Below are positions 1-8,244 of a stretch of DNA of 64,000 nt, one piece after another (position 1 is the stretch's first letter; every line of letters begins with the position of its first letter). This DNA is from Betaproteobacteria bacterium MOLA814. GTDB lineage: Bacteria > Pseudomonadota > Gammaproteobacteria > Burkholderiales > Burkholderiaceae_C. Under the pieces are notes generated by a model that had not been told where the DNA came from, searched no databases, and saw only the letters and a program-made list of their open reading frames with translations. The DNA is taken from contig AYMW01000001.1 in assembly GCA_000496475.1 (NCBI GenBank), positions 58,613-122,612 on the forward strand. Reading direction: 5' to 3'. The position numbers were made by a program, and so were the translations under genes.

Positions 1-545
1 TAATAGATCAACGGCAGATCCAAAACATCCAGCCAGATCACCGGATTTTTGCCATCATGCCCATGCTCATGCCAGAGACCGGTGGGCGTAAGGATCAAAT
101 CACCACGAAGCATGGGACACTGTTCTCCGCCCACCAAGGTCCACGCACCCTCGCCCTCCACCACCATGCGAACGGCATTGGGCGTATGGCGGTGCGCCGG
201 CGCCAGCTCCCCCGGCAGCAACAACTGCATGCCCAGGTACATGGCCGCGCTGGCCTGCATTTTGTCCAGACCATGGCCCGGATTGGCAAGGACCAACACG
301 CGTCGTTCGGCCTTCTCGATCGGCGTCAACGTGCCGGCCTCAATCAACAGCTCACGGATATCGCTGTAGGGCCAATGCGTCGTCTGTGTCTTACGCGTTG
401 GAATATTGGGCGGCAATACGCCGCGCAGGCTCGGCCACAAAGGCACCAAGTTGCGCTGCGTCAGTCGCTCGCGGTATGCCAGCGGCAGGTCTTCCAGACG
501 TCCCAATGTGTCAAACCGATTGTTGTCGTTCATGTGTGTTGTCAT
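1..545 (-). CDS. nagI: Gentisate 1,2-dioxygenase, N-terminal 181 residues (3' end outside window)
   Basis: Ring-cleavage dioxygenase that opens gentisate to maleylpyruvate in the cytoplasm. I translated the minus strand from ATG at 545, which has AGGAAG about 5 bases upstream; the frame stays open to the window edge. The N-terminal cupin is present: PAHRH gives His118 and His120, and His159 lies in LWHEH. The 41-residue spacing matches the Fe(II)-binding His104/His106/His145 of the E. coli enzyme as I remember it. It is the last visible gene of the salicylate 5-hydroxylase operon, 56 bases after the ferredoxin gene, and would consume that enzyme's product. The product call is firm; the symbol follows the Ralstonia U2 nag nomenclature. 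Confidence 0.9.
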   Translation of the reverse strand, partial: MTTHMNDNNRFDTLGRLEDLPLAYRERLTQRNLVPLWPSLRGVLPPNIPTRKTQTTHWPYSDIRELLIEAGTLTPIEKAERRVLVLANPGHGLDKMQASAAMYLGMQLLLPGELAPAHRHTPNAVRMVVEGEGAWTLVGGEQCPMLRGDLILTPTGLWHEHGHDGKNPVIWLDVLDLPLIY

Positions 546-601
546 ATTTGCTTCCTAAAGTTTGTTGTGACGCCAGCCGAATGACGCGCAGTTAAGTCAC
601 A

Positions 602-916
602 TCAGTCGAGTTTCAACATCACCCGCATGTTCTCGATACGCACCGTATAGGTCTTGATGTTCTCGGTCAGGGGTGCACACAGAGCCTGGCCGGAGCAAAC
701 ATCAAATCGCCCCTGATGCAGTGGGCACTCGATCTCGCGACCTTCGAGAAAACCGTCGCTCAGCCGTGCATGGCCGTGGGAACAGATGTTGTCGGTGGCG
801 AAAACCTCGCCGTCGACTTCGAACAGGGCAATGTCCTTGCCTGCCACCATCACGCCAATCACATCCCCCTCGGGCACCTCGGCCTGCGCGGCCGCATCGA
901 TCCAGTTTGTGGTCAT
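602..916 (-). CDS. nagAb: Rieske-type [2Fe-2S] ferredoxin of salicylate 5-hydroxylase
   Basis: Small (104 aa) Rieske ferredoxin that carries electrons from the NagAa-like reductase to the NagGH oxygenase. The cluster ligands are visible as Cys45-x-His47 (CSH) and Cys64-x2-His67 (CPLH), with normal family spacing and length. The gene starts 9 bases after the end of the small-subunit gene and lies 56 bases before the gentisate dioxygenase gene, so it is inside one transcription unit. The order reductase, large subunit, small subunit, ferredoxin is that of the nag cluster. In that cluster this ferredoxin also serves naphthalene dioxygenase, but no naphthalene oxygenase genes are seen here. Confidence 0.9.
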   Translation of the reverse strand: MTTNWIDAAAQAEVPEGDVIGVMVAGKDIALFEVDGEVFATDNICSHGHARLSDGFLEGREIECPLHQGRFDVCSGQALCAPLTENIKTYTVRIENMRVMLKLD

Positions 917-925
917 GACGGCTCC

Positions 926-1402
926 TCAGATGGGGTAGATCAACGAGTTGGGTATCAACTCACTGTCGTAGATGACGAGCCGAGAGGCAAACTTCAGACC
1001 CTGCGGCGTGCGCACCACCTCATCCAGCGTGCGCCCGACATTAAAGACGGTCGACTCCTTGGACAGCCGCGTGCGGAACACCGCGTAATTAGCCTCGCTG
1101 TGGATGCGCCCGTCTGCGTCTACCTTGCGCACAACCGGCGTGCCCACCACATGGCGTTGGTAATACGGGTCGTGGAACAGCGTCTCACGGATGCCATACA
1201 CACGGTCCTTGAGCATGCCTTTGCTCTCAAAGGCGAGCGTCGACAAAGGGAACCCGCGCTCGTGGTTTTCTCGCGGCTGCAGCTTGTACACGCAGTCGTC
1301 GATGAAGAACTCGGGCCAAGCATCCCAGTCAGCCGCGTCGACGGCCGAAGCGTAGTCACCGTACAGCTGAGTCAGTTCGAAGTAGTTTTTAAAGTCCATC
1401 AT
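926..1402 (-). CDS. nagH: Salicylate 5-hydroxylase small (beta) subunit
   Basis: A 158-residue ring-hydroxylating dioxygenase beta subunit (SnoaL/NTF2-like fold). It has a structural role, packing with the Rieske alpha subunit in the alpha3beta3 oxygenase. The visible family pattern is an N-terminal helix with [16 protein letters not shown], a WPEFF segment and the late VGRTLDEVV strand. Its ATG overlaps the stop of the large-subunit gene by 4 bases (ATGA), which suggests translational coupling and equal subunit output. Beta subunits carry no catalytic metal, so the assignment rests on length, pattern and position directly behind nagG. Confidence 0.88.
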   Translation of the reverse strand: MMDFKNYFELTQLYGDYASAVDAADWDAWPEFFIDDCVYKLQPRENHERGFPLSTLAFESKGMLKDRVYGIRETLFHDPYYQRHVVGTPVVRKVDADGRIHSEANYAVFRTRLSKESTVFNVGRTLDEVVRTPQGLKFASRLVIYDSELIPNSLIYPI

Positions 1403-2661
1403 GTCGCCTCCATCACTTTGCGCCAGTATTCGTACATGCCGCGAATCAGCGTCTCGGTGACCATGTGATCCGTGTCGCCTACTTCACGGCCACCGAGCTC
1501 GACAAGTGCGCGGTGCGAGGGCTTGGTCTCAAAGGCCTCCTGAGACCATTCGATGACTTCGCCGTCGTCAGCCGAGACGAACCCAGCCGGACCAAACAAG
1601 TTGGCCTGTTGCAGGCGGCGCTGCGTCATCTCCTCGCTGTCGTCCTCGAAGCCGAAGTGCGTCCAAACGAAGTCAAAGGCGCCATGACCGTCAGGCTGGA
1701 TATGACGTGTGGACACGCTGTTGACCTGCTGTTGAAAGATGACACTTGGGAAAACAGTCATCATCACGGCGGTAGGCCCGCCCCACCAAGGCTCCTGCAC
1801 GATGTCTAAGAAGCGCGGATCGTTGAGTTCCATGTTGGCCTTAAAACTCGATACTTGCGTCACGTCGGCGGCCTTGCCGGCTGCGCCACGCGTGGACACC
1901 ATGGCCGCATGGCGGTGGTGAGTGTCCATCAGCAGCTGCGACTTGTTGTCCGCGCGCCAAAGCCCGAAGGTGACGAACCAGGTATGCAGCAATCCCGGAT
2001 GGTAAGGATCCTTGATGTTCTCTTGCATCAGCTTCCAGTTGCCCGGAATCCGTTGGCGGTTGTAGCCCAGGATTTTGAGTTTTCGCCCGTCAAACAGGCG
2101 GTCGAAATATCCGAGGATCACCGGGCCGAGGAAGTCTTCGAGCGGCTCCACGTCGTGGTCGAACGAAGCGAAGACCACACCGCCGCGCGTGGCGACCTTG
2201 AGCTTGGTGAGGTTATGGTCCGACGGCTTGAAGTCCGCCGGCATACCGCCGTTGACCTTGCCGTCCTGCTTGACGCCGCGCCTAAACGGTACGCCTTGCA
2301 GGTCGCCAGACAACGAATAGTTCCACTGATGGTAGGGGCAGGTCAGGCTGTCTCGGTTGCCGTGTCGTTCGCGGCAGAAAGCCATGCCGCGGTGTGCGCA
2401 GACGTTCTCGACAACGTGAATAGAGCCGTCTTTTTCACGCACCATCAGCACGGAGCGTTCACCTATGACGGTGCGTTTGAAATCGCCTGCATGTGGGATT
2501 TCAGCGTCAAGGCCAACGTAGCACCAGTGGTCGTTATAAAACAGACGATCCAGTTCTTTTTTGTACAAATCCTCTCTGGTGTAGGCCCAAAATGGCACTC
2601 GACTGGTTCCTTCTTCTGGCCACTTGGGGTTTTCTGGGAATACGGTATTGCTTACGCTCAT
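1399..2661 (-). CDS. nagG: Salicylate 5-hydroxylase large (alpha) subunit, Rieske non-heme iron oxygenase
   Basis: Catalytic oxygenase subunit that converts salicylate to gentisate with O2 and electrons from the ferredoxin. The 420 aa are the usual length. The N-terminal Rieske domain shows CAHRG followed by CPYHQW (C-x-H and C-x2-H ligands). The catalytic domain has [13 protein letters not shown], in which the two His should bind mononuclear Fe(II). It starts 46 bases after the reductase gene and overlaps nagH by 4 bases. Neighbouring genes for reductase, ferredoxin, gentisate dioxygenase and a NahR-type regulator point to salicylate over other hydroxybenzoates. Substrate specificity itself is inferred from context. 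Confidence 0.9.
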   Translation of the reverse strand: MSVSNTVFPENPKWPEEGTSRVPFWAYTREDLYKKELDRLFYNDHWCYVGLDAEIPHAGDFKRTVIGERSVLMVREKDGSIHVVENVCAHRGMAFCRERHGNRDSLTCPYHQWNYSLSGDLQGVPFRRGVKQDGKVNGGMPADFKPSDHNLTKLKVATRGGVVFASFDHDVEPLEDFLGPVILGYFDRLFDGRKLKILGYNRQRIPGNWKLMQENIKDPYHPGLLHTWFVTFGLWRADNKSQLLMDTHHRHAAMVSTRGAAGKAADVTQVSSFKANMELNDPRFLDIVQEPWWGGPTAVMMTVFPSVIFQQQVNSVSTRHIQPDGHGAFDFVWTHFGFEDDSEEMTQRRLQQANLFGPAGFVSADDGEVIEWSQEAFETKPSHRALVELGGREVGDTDHMVTETLIRGMYEYWRKVMEAT

Positions 2662-2707
2662 TGCTTGTCTCCTATCGGTGTTTGGGTTTCAATGAATGCC
2701 GCGTGCG

Positions 2708-3694
2708 TCAGACGCCGCTGGGGTAAAAGGCGTCCGCGTGAACATGCCCTGGTGCAACGCCCATTCGAGTTACAAGCATGTTGAGGGCCTCCACCATCGC
2801 AGGGGCGCCACACAGGTAGGCTCGCCAACCTGCCAATCCGTTTAAGTCGCTCTTAATTGCATCGGTAACCAAGCCGCTGCGCTGGCCTGAGCCAGCAGCC
2901 CCGGTGGCGACGACGATATGGACGGTCACATTCGGATGGTCGTCAGCCAATGCATGCAGACGTTCGAGGTCGTACAGGTCATGCGAACTTCGAACGCCAA
3001 AGTAGAGGTGGATCGCGTTTTGCATGCCGGCCTCTAACGCACCACGGACAATCGACAGCACGGGCGCCAAACCAGTCCCACCGCCCACGCAAAGCATCGG
3101 TCCGGTGTGCTTTTTACGAAGATACGCAGAACCTAGCGGACCACTGACACGAATGGGCGCTCCTACTGTCAGGTCATCAAAAATGAATGCAGTGACACGA
3201 CCATCCGGCACTCGGCGAATCTGAAACTCCATCTCCAAGTCGTCACACAAACCGGCCATCGAGTAAGGGCGAATGTGGTCGGGGGTGAATTGCAACGTTG
3301 CATATTGCCCAGAACTGAAACCCATCGGCTTGGCAAGCTTGACTCGGAGCCGACGGATGTCATGGGTTGCCTCTTCAATTGCAGTCACCGTGCCCTTAAC
3401 AATCCGCGCGACATGCACGACAACCTCGTCTACATCTGGCAATTCGATCACGCAATTGTCGATAAGCACCGACTGGCAAGCCAAAACATAGTCGTCCTTG
3501 CTGGTGTGTGGTCTGCCTGCTTCAGGGCCGCTGTTGCGAACTTGGCCGGATACAACACGGCAACGGCAGGTTTCGCAACGCCCCGACATACAGCTGTAGG
3601 AGATAGGCAATTGGTTGGCCCTCAGCACGTCCAGCAGGTTGCTGCCGCTGTCCACGTTCAAGCGAATGTTGAGAGGCTCTACGAAGAGTTCCAT
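2708..3694 (-). CDS. nagAa: Ferredoxin reductase of salicylate 5-hydroxylase
   Basis: NAD(P)H-dependent electron-transfer flavoprotein, 328 aa, first gene of the operon. The N-terminal plant-type [2Fe-2S] domain has Cys35, Cys40, Cys43 and Cys73 (CMSGRC-x2-C and ACQ). The FAD-binding RPYSMAG and the nucleotide-binding [11 protein letters not shown] follow in the normal order. The N terminus closely resembles the Ralstonia U2 NagAa sequence as I recall it, which fixes the ATG at 3694. No strong ribosome-binding site precedes it: an AGGAG lies 23 bases upstream, which is too far. The divergent nagR gene and a NahR-like dyad lie just upstream. Confidence 0.9.
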   Translation of the reverse strand: MELFVEPLNIRLNVDSGSNLLDVLRANQLPISYSCMSGRCETCRCRVVSGQVRNSGPEAGRPHTSKDDYVLACQSVLIDNCVIELPDVDEVVVHVARIVKGTVTAIEEATHDIRRLRVKLAKPMGFSSGQYATLQFTPDHIRPYSMAGLCDDLEMEFQIRRVPDGRVTAFIFDDLTVGAPIRVSGPLGSAYLRKKHTGPMLCVGGGTGLAPVLSIVRGALEAGMQNAIHLYFGVRSSHDLYDLERLHALADDHPNVTVHIVVATGAAGSGQRSGLVTDAIKSDLNGLAGWRAYLCGAPAMVEALNMLVTRMGVAPGHVHADAFYPSGV

Positions 3695-3782
3695 GGTTTG
3701 ACGGCCTACGCCTTTGTCTCCTATTTCAGGTTATTTTGAAGACCTGTGCGATATAAGTCCATAAACCAACTTCTATAGATAG

Positions 3783-3798
3783 AATCACCGTTGTGAAT
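3783..3798 (-). promoter_or_regulatory. Probable NagR/NahR operator
   Basis: Read on the minus strand the site is ATTCACAACGGTGATT, an imperfect 6-4-6 inverted repeat with one mismatch. It resembles the ATTCA...TGAT target of NahR in nah/sal promoters as I remember it. On the minus strand a possible -10 (TATATC, about 3741-3746) lies 28 bases beyond the site. That places the site near -50 to -60 of the nagAa promoter, the usual position for a LysR-family activator. It also lies just upstream of the nagR coding region, so autoregulation is plausible. Confidence 0.6.
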
Positions 3799-3810
3799 AA
3801 TGGAGGTGGT

Positions 3811-4767
3811 ATGGATCTGCGCGAAATCGACCTGAATCTCTTGGTTGTCTTTAACCAGCTTCTCTTGGATCGCAGCGTTTCCAAGGCGGCAGAAAAATTG
3901 GGGCTGTCGCAGCCAGCGGTTAGTAATGCACTCAAACGGTTGCGAGCGGCGCTCAAAGATGAACTGTTTTTACGCACGTCACGAGGAATGGAGCCCACGC
4001 CGTTCGCCTTGCATTTGGCAGAGCCAGTGGTGTATGCCCTGAACGCACTTCAGGCGGCATTCACCACACGCGATTCATTTGAACCGCAGACCAGCACTCG
4101 AAATTTTCAGCTGGCTATGACCGATATTGGCGAGATGTACTTCATACCACCCCTGATGGTTCTTTTGTCGAAGGTTGCACCCAATGTGCAGATAAGTACC
4201 GTGCGACCTAACTCAGGAAATTTGAGGAAGGACATGGAGTCGGGTACGGTCGATCTGGCTCTTGGCCTGTTACCCAACTTACAAACGGGCTTCTTTCAAC
4301 GTCGCCTGTTTCGACACAAATATGTATGTGTATTTCGCAAAGGGCATCCTGTAGCGAAATCACCGATCACGTTGAGACAATTTTCCGAACTGGAACATGT
4401 CGGGGTCGTTGCGGCAAATACTGGGCATAGTGAAGTCGATGGCCTGCTCAAGCTTGCAGGCATACAACGCAAGATGAGACTGATAGTTCCACACTTCATT
4501 GCCGTGGGACACATACTACAAACCACCAATCTCATTTCGACTCTTCCTGAGCGATTTGCGCAGCGATGCGAGGTGCCTTTTGAACTTGTCACATCACCCC
4601 ATCCTGCTCGATTACCAGATATCGCGATCAATCTTTTTTGGCACGCTAAGTTCAACCGAGATCCCGCTAACATGTGGATTCGACAGCTTTTTGTAGAGCT
4701 TTTCGCAGATAGCTATCTGAATAAGTCATTGCCTCCTACTGAGTCGATTACACCAAGTTTAAAGTGA
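3811..4767 (+). CDS. nagR: LysR-family activator of NahR/NagR type
   Basis: Salicylate-responsive transcription activator, 318 aa. The N-terminal winged helix-turn-helix shows SVSKAAEKLGLSQPAVSNALKRLR. The rest carries the NahR-like effector domain: LAMTDIGEMYF, LLPNLQTGFFQRRLF, VPHFIAVGHILQ and INLFWHAKF are all close to NahR as I know it. A GTG at 3793 is in frame, but GGAGG at 3802-3806 sits between it and the ATG at 3811, so I use the ATG, which also matches the NahR start. It is transcribed divergently from the salicylate hydroxylase operon, which it presumably activates. A weak terminator follows about 105 bases after the stop. Confidence 0.9.
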   Translation: MDLREIDLNLLVVFNQLLLDRSVSKAAEKLGLSQPAVSNALKRLRAALKDELFLRTSRGMEPTPFALHLAEPVVYALNALQAAFTTRDSFEPQTSTRNFQLAMTDIGEMYFIPPLMVLLSKVAPNVQISTVRPNSGNLRKDMESGTVDLALGLLPNLQTGFFQRRLFRHKYVCVFRKGHPVAKSPITLRQFSELEHVGVVAANTGHSEVDGLLKLAGIQRKMRLIVPHFIAVGHILQTTNLISTLPERFAQRCEVPFELVTSPHPARLPDIAINLFWHAKFNRDPANMWIRQLFVELFADSYLNKSLPPTESITPSLK

Positions 4768-4871
4768 CCGCTTCATGTCGCAGGGCGTACTCGAAAGCCC
4801 CATCCAAATGGGCCACATTGGCCTTCACCGGCTTGTAAAGACAACAACGCTTGCAAGGTGGCGTAAGCGCG

Positions 4872-4898
4872 AAGGCGGACAAGCCCTCTCGCCTTTTT
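4872..4898 (+). terminator. Possible intrinsic terminator after nagR
   Basis: AAGGCG and CGCCTT form a 6-bp stem around a 12-base loop, followed by TTTTT within CGCCTTTTTAA. It lies about 105 bases after the nagR stop and is oriented for it. The stem is short, so confidence is modest. Confidence 0.45.
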
Positions 4899-5059
4899 AA
4901 TCAAACCAATGGTTTACCCACGGGAGATGCATTGTGTCGACGGCGCCTTCTTTTAGGCAAATCAAACCGCTGAACTTGGACCTGCTGCCAAAGGGCTGCA
5001 TCGTCTCTGGCGCATCAATGCCAGTCAGTCAAATGAAAGCGTTAAGGTCTTTCCTACGA

Positions 5060-5413
5060 TCAGAATGCGGGAGAAAAACCGCGTTGGATACAGGCTTCAC
5101 GCGGTTGGTGTACGGCGAGGGCACGCGCCGAAAAGGTGCGAAACGCAATAGTCTGCCCGTAAACCTCGAACGAGATCATGCCCGTTGTGCAATCGACCAG
5201 CAGATTGGCGATATAGCCCCGGCGGGCCATTCCAGTTGGCGTCGTATCGCTCGCGTTCCAGTCTGTGGGGGTGCCTGTCCACCCTTGATAAGGCGGTTCA
5301 TAGCCACCCTCGGTGTTGTCAAATCCGCCGGCGTCGAGAGCCAGACCAACGACAAAGAGTAAGACGCAAAGTAGGCCAATCGCTGAAAGGCTCAGGATGC
5401 CTATGCGCTTCAT
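5060..5413 (-). CDS. Small exported or membrane-anchored protein of unknown function
   Basis: I do not recognise this 117-residue protein. It begins MKRIGILSLSAIGLLC and has one strongly hydrophobic segment (about residues 4-27), either a signal anchor or an uncleaved signal peptide. The rest is polar, with EPPYQGWTGTP, GMARRGYIANLLVDCTTGMISFE and two Cys. The ATG at 5413 is chosen because the hydrophobic segment begins there; a longer frame to 5542 only adds unlikely polar sequence. The ribosome-binding site is weak (AGG about 9 bases upstream). The ordered polar part and low-complexity-free sequence suggest a real gene. It stands alone between nagR and a SnoaL-like gene. Confidence 0.55.
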   Translation of the reverse strand: MKRIGILSLSAIGLLCVLLFVVGLALDAGGFDNTEGGYEPPYQGWTGTPTDWNASDTTPTGMARRGYIANLLVDCTTGMISFEVYGQTIAFRTFSARALAVHQPREACIQRGFSPAF

Positions 5414-5856
5414 GCCATTGCCTGTGGCAAACCATTCAAATTCCAGTTCATCGTTGTTCCCTTTTTGAGTCTCACTGACGTTAAACAAGGTGCATAGGCT
5501 TCGAGCACCTCTTCTGTGGATACGCTCATTGCCCTCCAACACATTTCAAACTTGCATGCCTATGCCTGTGTTGGCTGAGTGACATTGATGGCTGTTGGAG
5601 CCAACAAGATCCGTAGGATCAGTGTGTCAGTCATCCAGGTCCATTGGAATGCAATGGTCACGGGCTTGCCGACACAGGCCGTCAAAGCCGCTGCCGCCTG
5701 AGTCTTTCTCAGACTGTCCCTGCTGACTACGACTGAAGAAACGGTAATATCTTATTCGTGGCGGATGCTTCCCTTGATGAGGACGTGTCCCTAGGGATTG
5801 AGATTGTGATTAACCTTTACCTTGCCAATTACTATAACCAGCCCAGGAGTTAGCGC
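5414..5856. other. Intergenic stretch, no gene supported
   Basis: About 440 bases between the divergent small exported protein and the SnoaL-like gene. It should contain both promoters. I see no convincing reading frame, repeat or structured RNA in it. Confidence 0.5.
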
Positions 5857-6240
5857 TTGAAACATGACCTTGAAGCCAATAAATCGAACGCCGAAGCGTT
5901 TTACCGCACAGCATACCAAGGGGATGCGGACAAGGCAGTAAGAGATTACGTTGGGACAGATTACAAGCAACACAACCCGTTGGTGGCCGATGGTAAAGCG
6001 GGATTCATTGATTACTTTAACAGCATGAATCGCGACTATCCACATAAAAATATAGCGTTTGTACGCGCTATTGCGCAAGACGACTTGGTCGCGCTGCACA
6101 CCCTACAAACATGGCCTGGCAATGAGCAGTTTGTGACTATGGATTTTTTTCGCTTTGATGGCCAAGGCAAAATTGTTGAACACTGGGACGCCATACAAAC
6201 AGTACCTGAAGTCAGCCAAAACGGTAACACCATGTATTGA
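5857..6240 (+). CDS. SnoaL-like (NTF2-fold) protein
   Basis: A 127-residue single-domain protein of the SnoaL/polyketide-cyclase-like superfamily, often annotated as predicted aldol-condensation or ester-cyclase enzyme. The pattern AFYRTAYQGDADKAVRDYVG, YKQHNPLVADGK, and a terminal FFRFDGQGKIVEHWDAIQ is typical: His in HNP and the HWD pair line the pocket in this family. The start is TTG at 5857, set by AGGAG at 5845-5849 with 7 bases spacing. The nearby ATG at 5864 is out of frame. It stands alone, so the substrate is unknown. Confidence 0.75.
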   Translation: MKHDLEANKSNAEAFYRTAYQGDADKAVRDYVGTDYKQHNPLVADGKAGFIDYFNSMNRDYPHKNIAFVRAIAQDDLVALHTLQTWPGNEQFVTMDFFRFDGQGKIVEHWDAIQTVPEVSQNGNTMY

Positions 6241-6763
6241 TTGAGGTCCGAATAAAGGTGAGCCTTGCCTTGTATCTCGCGAGGTAAATGATTTCTCATT
6301 CATCGGCCAAGTTGGTCTTAAATGGACGTGACTTAGAGACAGGCATTCGGTGCGCAAAAGTAAGTTGGCACGTCTTCACAGCGCATGTGCGTTTATCTGT
6401 GCACAAATAAATCGTTGAGAAATCGTTTTATAGACACCGACCGTTACTGCACTGGCCGAATCACAACTTACAGCTACTTGTCATCTGGCGCACCGCTGCC
6501 AGTCTCAAACGGATCTCTTTGTCATTTGGGCGACCTTGTTGTTTCGTGACGCGGCTCCTAGGTAAGGTCTGTAGCCCCTCCCCGCCCCCGCGGCAACGAA
6601 AGATGATCTGTCACTGTTCACCTGAAGCAACACGCAGCGCGACCTTACCGAAACTCAGTGCATTCGGGCTATTTCGCTGGGGGCGATGACCCTGCTGTGT
6701 CTGGCATTGTGTGCGGCCTTCATAAGGACTTCAACTTTTTGAAAAAACCTTTAAAGTGGAAAA
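6241..6763. other. Intergenic stretch, no gene supported
   Basis: About 520 bases between the SnoaL-like gene and the SDR gene. A short open stretch ending at 6741 contains a hydrophobic run (SLGAMTLLCLALCAAF) but has no credible start and is probably chance or a relic. The stretch presumably holds the SDR promoter near its right end. Confidence 0.4.
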
Positions 6764-7528
6764 ATGTCAAAACAAAAAGTCTGCTTGGTCGTAGGTGCTG
6801 GTGATGCAACTGGAGGCGCAGTTGCTAAGCGATTTGCACGCGAAGGTTTTAGTGTGTGCGTTACCCGAAGAACACTGGATAAATTACAGCCATTGCTCAG
6901 AGACATTCAACAAACTGGGGGCGTCGCTCATGGTTTTGCATCAGATGCCCGCAAAGAAGATGAAGTGATTGCCCTTATTGATCACATTGAGTCCAACATC
7001 GGCCCTATTGAGGTCTTGGTCTTCAATATTGGCGCCAACTCACCCAACAGTGTCTTGAGCGAGACTGCACGCCGCTACACAAAAATGTGGGAAATGGCTT
7101 GTTTGGCTGGTTTTTTGAATGGCCGCGAAGTTGCCAAGCGAATGGTGGCCAGAACCAACGAAAGCGACCAGCATACACACGGCGTCAGCCAAAAAGGCAC
7201 TGTTATTTTCACGGGAGCCACTGCTTCTTTAAGAGGCAGCGCGAACTTTGCGGGATTTTCAGGCGGCAAGATGGCTTTACGTGGATTAGCCCAAAGCATG
7301 GCACGCGAGCTGGGGCCCATGGGCATTCATGTGGCACACACCATCATTGACGGTGCCATCGATACAGAATTCATTCGCACACTGTTTCCTGACCACTACG
7401 CATTAAAAGATCAGGGTGGAATTCTGAATCCAGACCACATTGCCGATGCCTATTGGATGTTGCACCAACAACCCAGAGACGCTTGGACGCATGAACTTGA
7501 TTTGCGACCCTACATGGAAAAATTCTGA
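6764..7528 (+). CDS. SDR-family protein lacking the canonical Ser and Tyr
   Basis: Short-chain dehydrogenase/reductase fold, 254 aa, with an N-terminal nucleotide-binding turn (VVGAGDATGGA, residues 9-19), FNIGAN near 88, and the region around the usual active site. There the expected Tyr-x3-Lys reads Phe165-x3-Lys169, and the usual Ser 13 residues before is Ala152. As I recall, a common proteobacterial SDR subfamily shares this TGATASLRG...F-x3-K pattern, so it is probably family-typical and not a new mutation. It is followed after 21 bases by the chromene-carboxylate isomerase gene and is likely co-transcribed. Its reaction cannot be named from sequence. Confidence 0.8.
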   Translation: MSKQKVCLVVGAGDATGGAVAKRFAREGFSVCVTRRTLDKLQPLLRDIQQTGGVAHGFASDARKEDEVIALIDHIESNIGPIEVLVFNIGANSPNSVLSETARRYTKMWEMACLAGFLNGREVAKRMVARTNESDQHTHGVSQKGTVIFTGATASLRGSANFAGFSGGKMALRGLAQSMARELGPMGIHVAHTIIDGAIDTEFIRTLFPDHYALKDQGGILNPDHIADAYWMLHQQPRDAWTHELDLRPYMEKF

Positions 7529-7549
7529 CTGTTTTTTAGGAGAGAACCA

Positions 7550-8143
7550 ATGACAAAAACATTTGACTACTATTTTGATTTTGGCAGTTTAGCCACCTAT
7601 TTGGCCCACACGCAAATGGACAATATACGGGCGGAAACAGGCGCCACGCCCATTTATCTTCCCATGCTGTTGGGCGCAGTTTTTAAGGCTACTGGCAACG
7701 CATCGCCCGTGAGCGTGCCTGCCAAGGGCCAGTACATCTTTGTAGACTTCAAACGGTTTGCCGATGGCTATGGTGTTCCATTGAACACCAACCCATACTT
7801 CCCCATCATCACCACCACCCTCATGCGCATGCTGACTGGTTTACAGATGCGTTCTGATGACCGAATGCATACATTCATGGACGTGATTTTCAAAGCCATT
7901 TGGGTGGATGCACTAAACCTCAATGACCCTGAAGTTGTTGGGACAGTTTTGCGAGAGGCGCATTTTGACGCCGCGGATTTACTTCATTTAGCCAATGAGC
8001 AAGCGACCAAAGACAGACTTAAAGACGTCACCACACAGGCTGTTGAACGCGGCGTATTTGGTGCGCCCACTTTTTTTGTTGGCGATGACATGTTCTGGGG
8101 TCAAGACCGTATCGAGCAGCTGAAGTTGACACTCAAGGCATAA
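7550..8143 (+). CDS. 2-hydroxychromene-2-carboxylate isomerase family protein
   Basis: DsbA-like/kappa-GST-type thioredoxin-fold isomerase, 197 aa. In naphthalene breakdown this family (NahD/NagD) isomerises 2-hydroxychromene-2-carboxylate using glutathione. Visible signs are the start FDYYFDFGSLATYLAH, in which the Ser replaces the redox CxxC, the helical insertion, and a C-terminal VFGAPTFFVGDDMFWGQDR that forms the cis-Pro loop. The ATG has AGGAGAG 5 bases upstream. It pairs with the SDR gene and is not in the nag operon 3 kb away, and no naphthalene dioxygenase is present. A role in another aromatic or glutathione-dependent pathway is equally possible. Confidence 0.82.
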   Translation: MTKTFDYYFDFGSLATYLAHTQMDNIRAETGATPIYLPMLLGAVFKATGNASPVSVPAKGQYIFVDFKRFADGYGVPLNTNPYFPIITTTLMRMLTGLQMRSDDRMHTFMDVIFKAIWVDALNLNDPEVVGTVLREAHFDAADLLHLANEQATKDRLKDVTTQAVERGVFGAPTFFVGDDMFWGQDRIEQLKLTLKA

Positions 8144-8244
8144 ACCACAAGCAGTTACTCAACGTCTATTTACAAAGTCACACGCTTGCAGTAATTTGAT
8201 CAATTAAGTCATGGGCACATTTGCCAAAATGAGCCCTCAATGGG

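Noticed and set aside
57..584. 175-codon plus-strand frame
   Set aside because: It is antisense to the gentisate dioxygenase gene, whose translation shows intact iron ligands. The plus-strand product has no family pattern.
1855..2784. 309-codon plus-strand frame across nagG and nagAa
   Set aside because: It lies opposite two clear genes and reads as antisense of their conserved domains.
4934..5362. 142-codon plus-strand frame
   Set aside because: It overlaps the opposite-strand protein with a clear hydrophobic N terminus. The product is basic, irregular and without a ribosome-binding site.
6623..6741. Hydrophobic open stretch before the SDR gene
   Set aside because: No start codon and only one hydrophobic run; probably chance or an unrecognisable relic.
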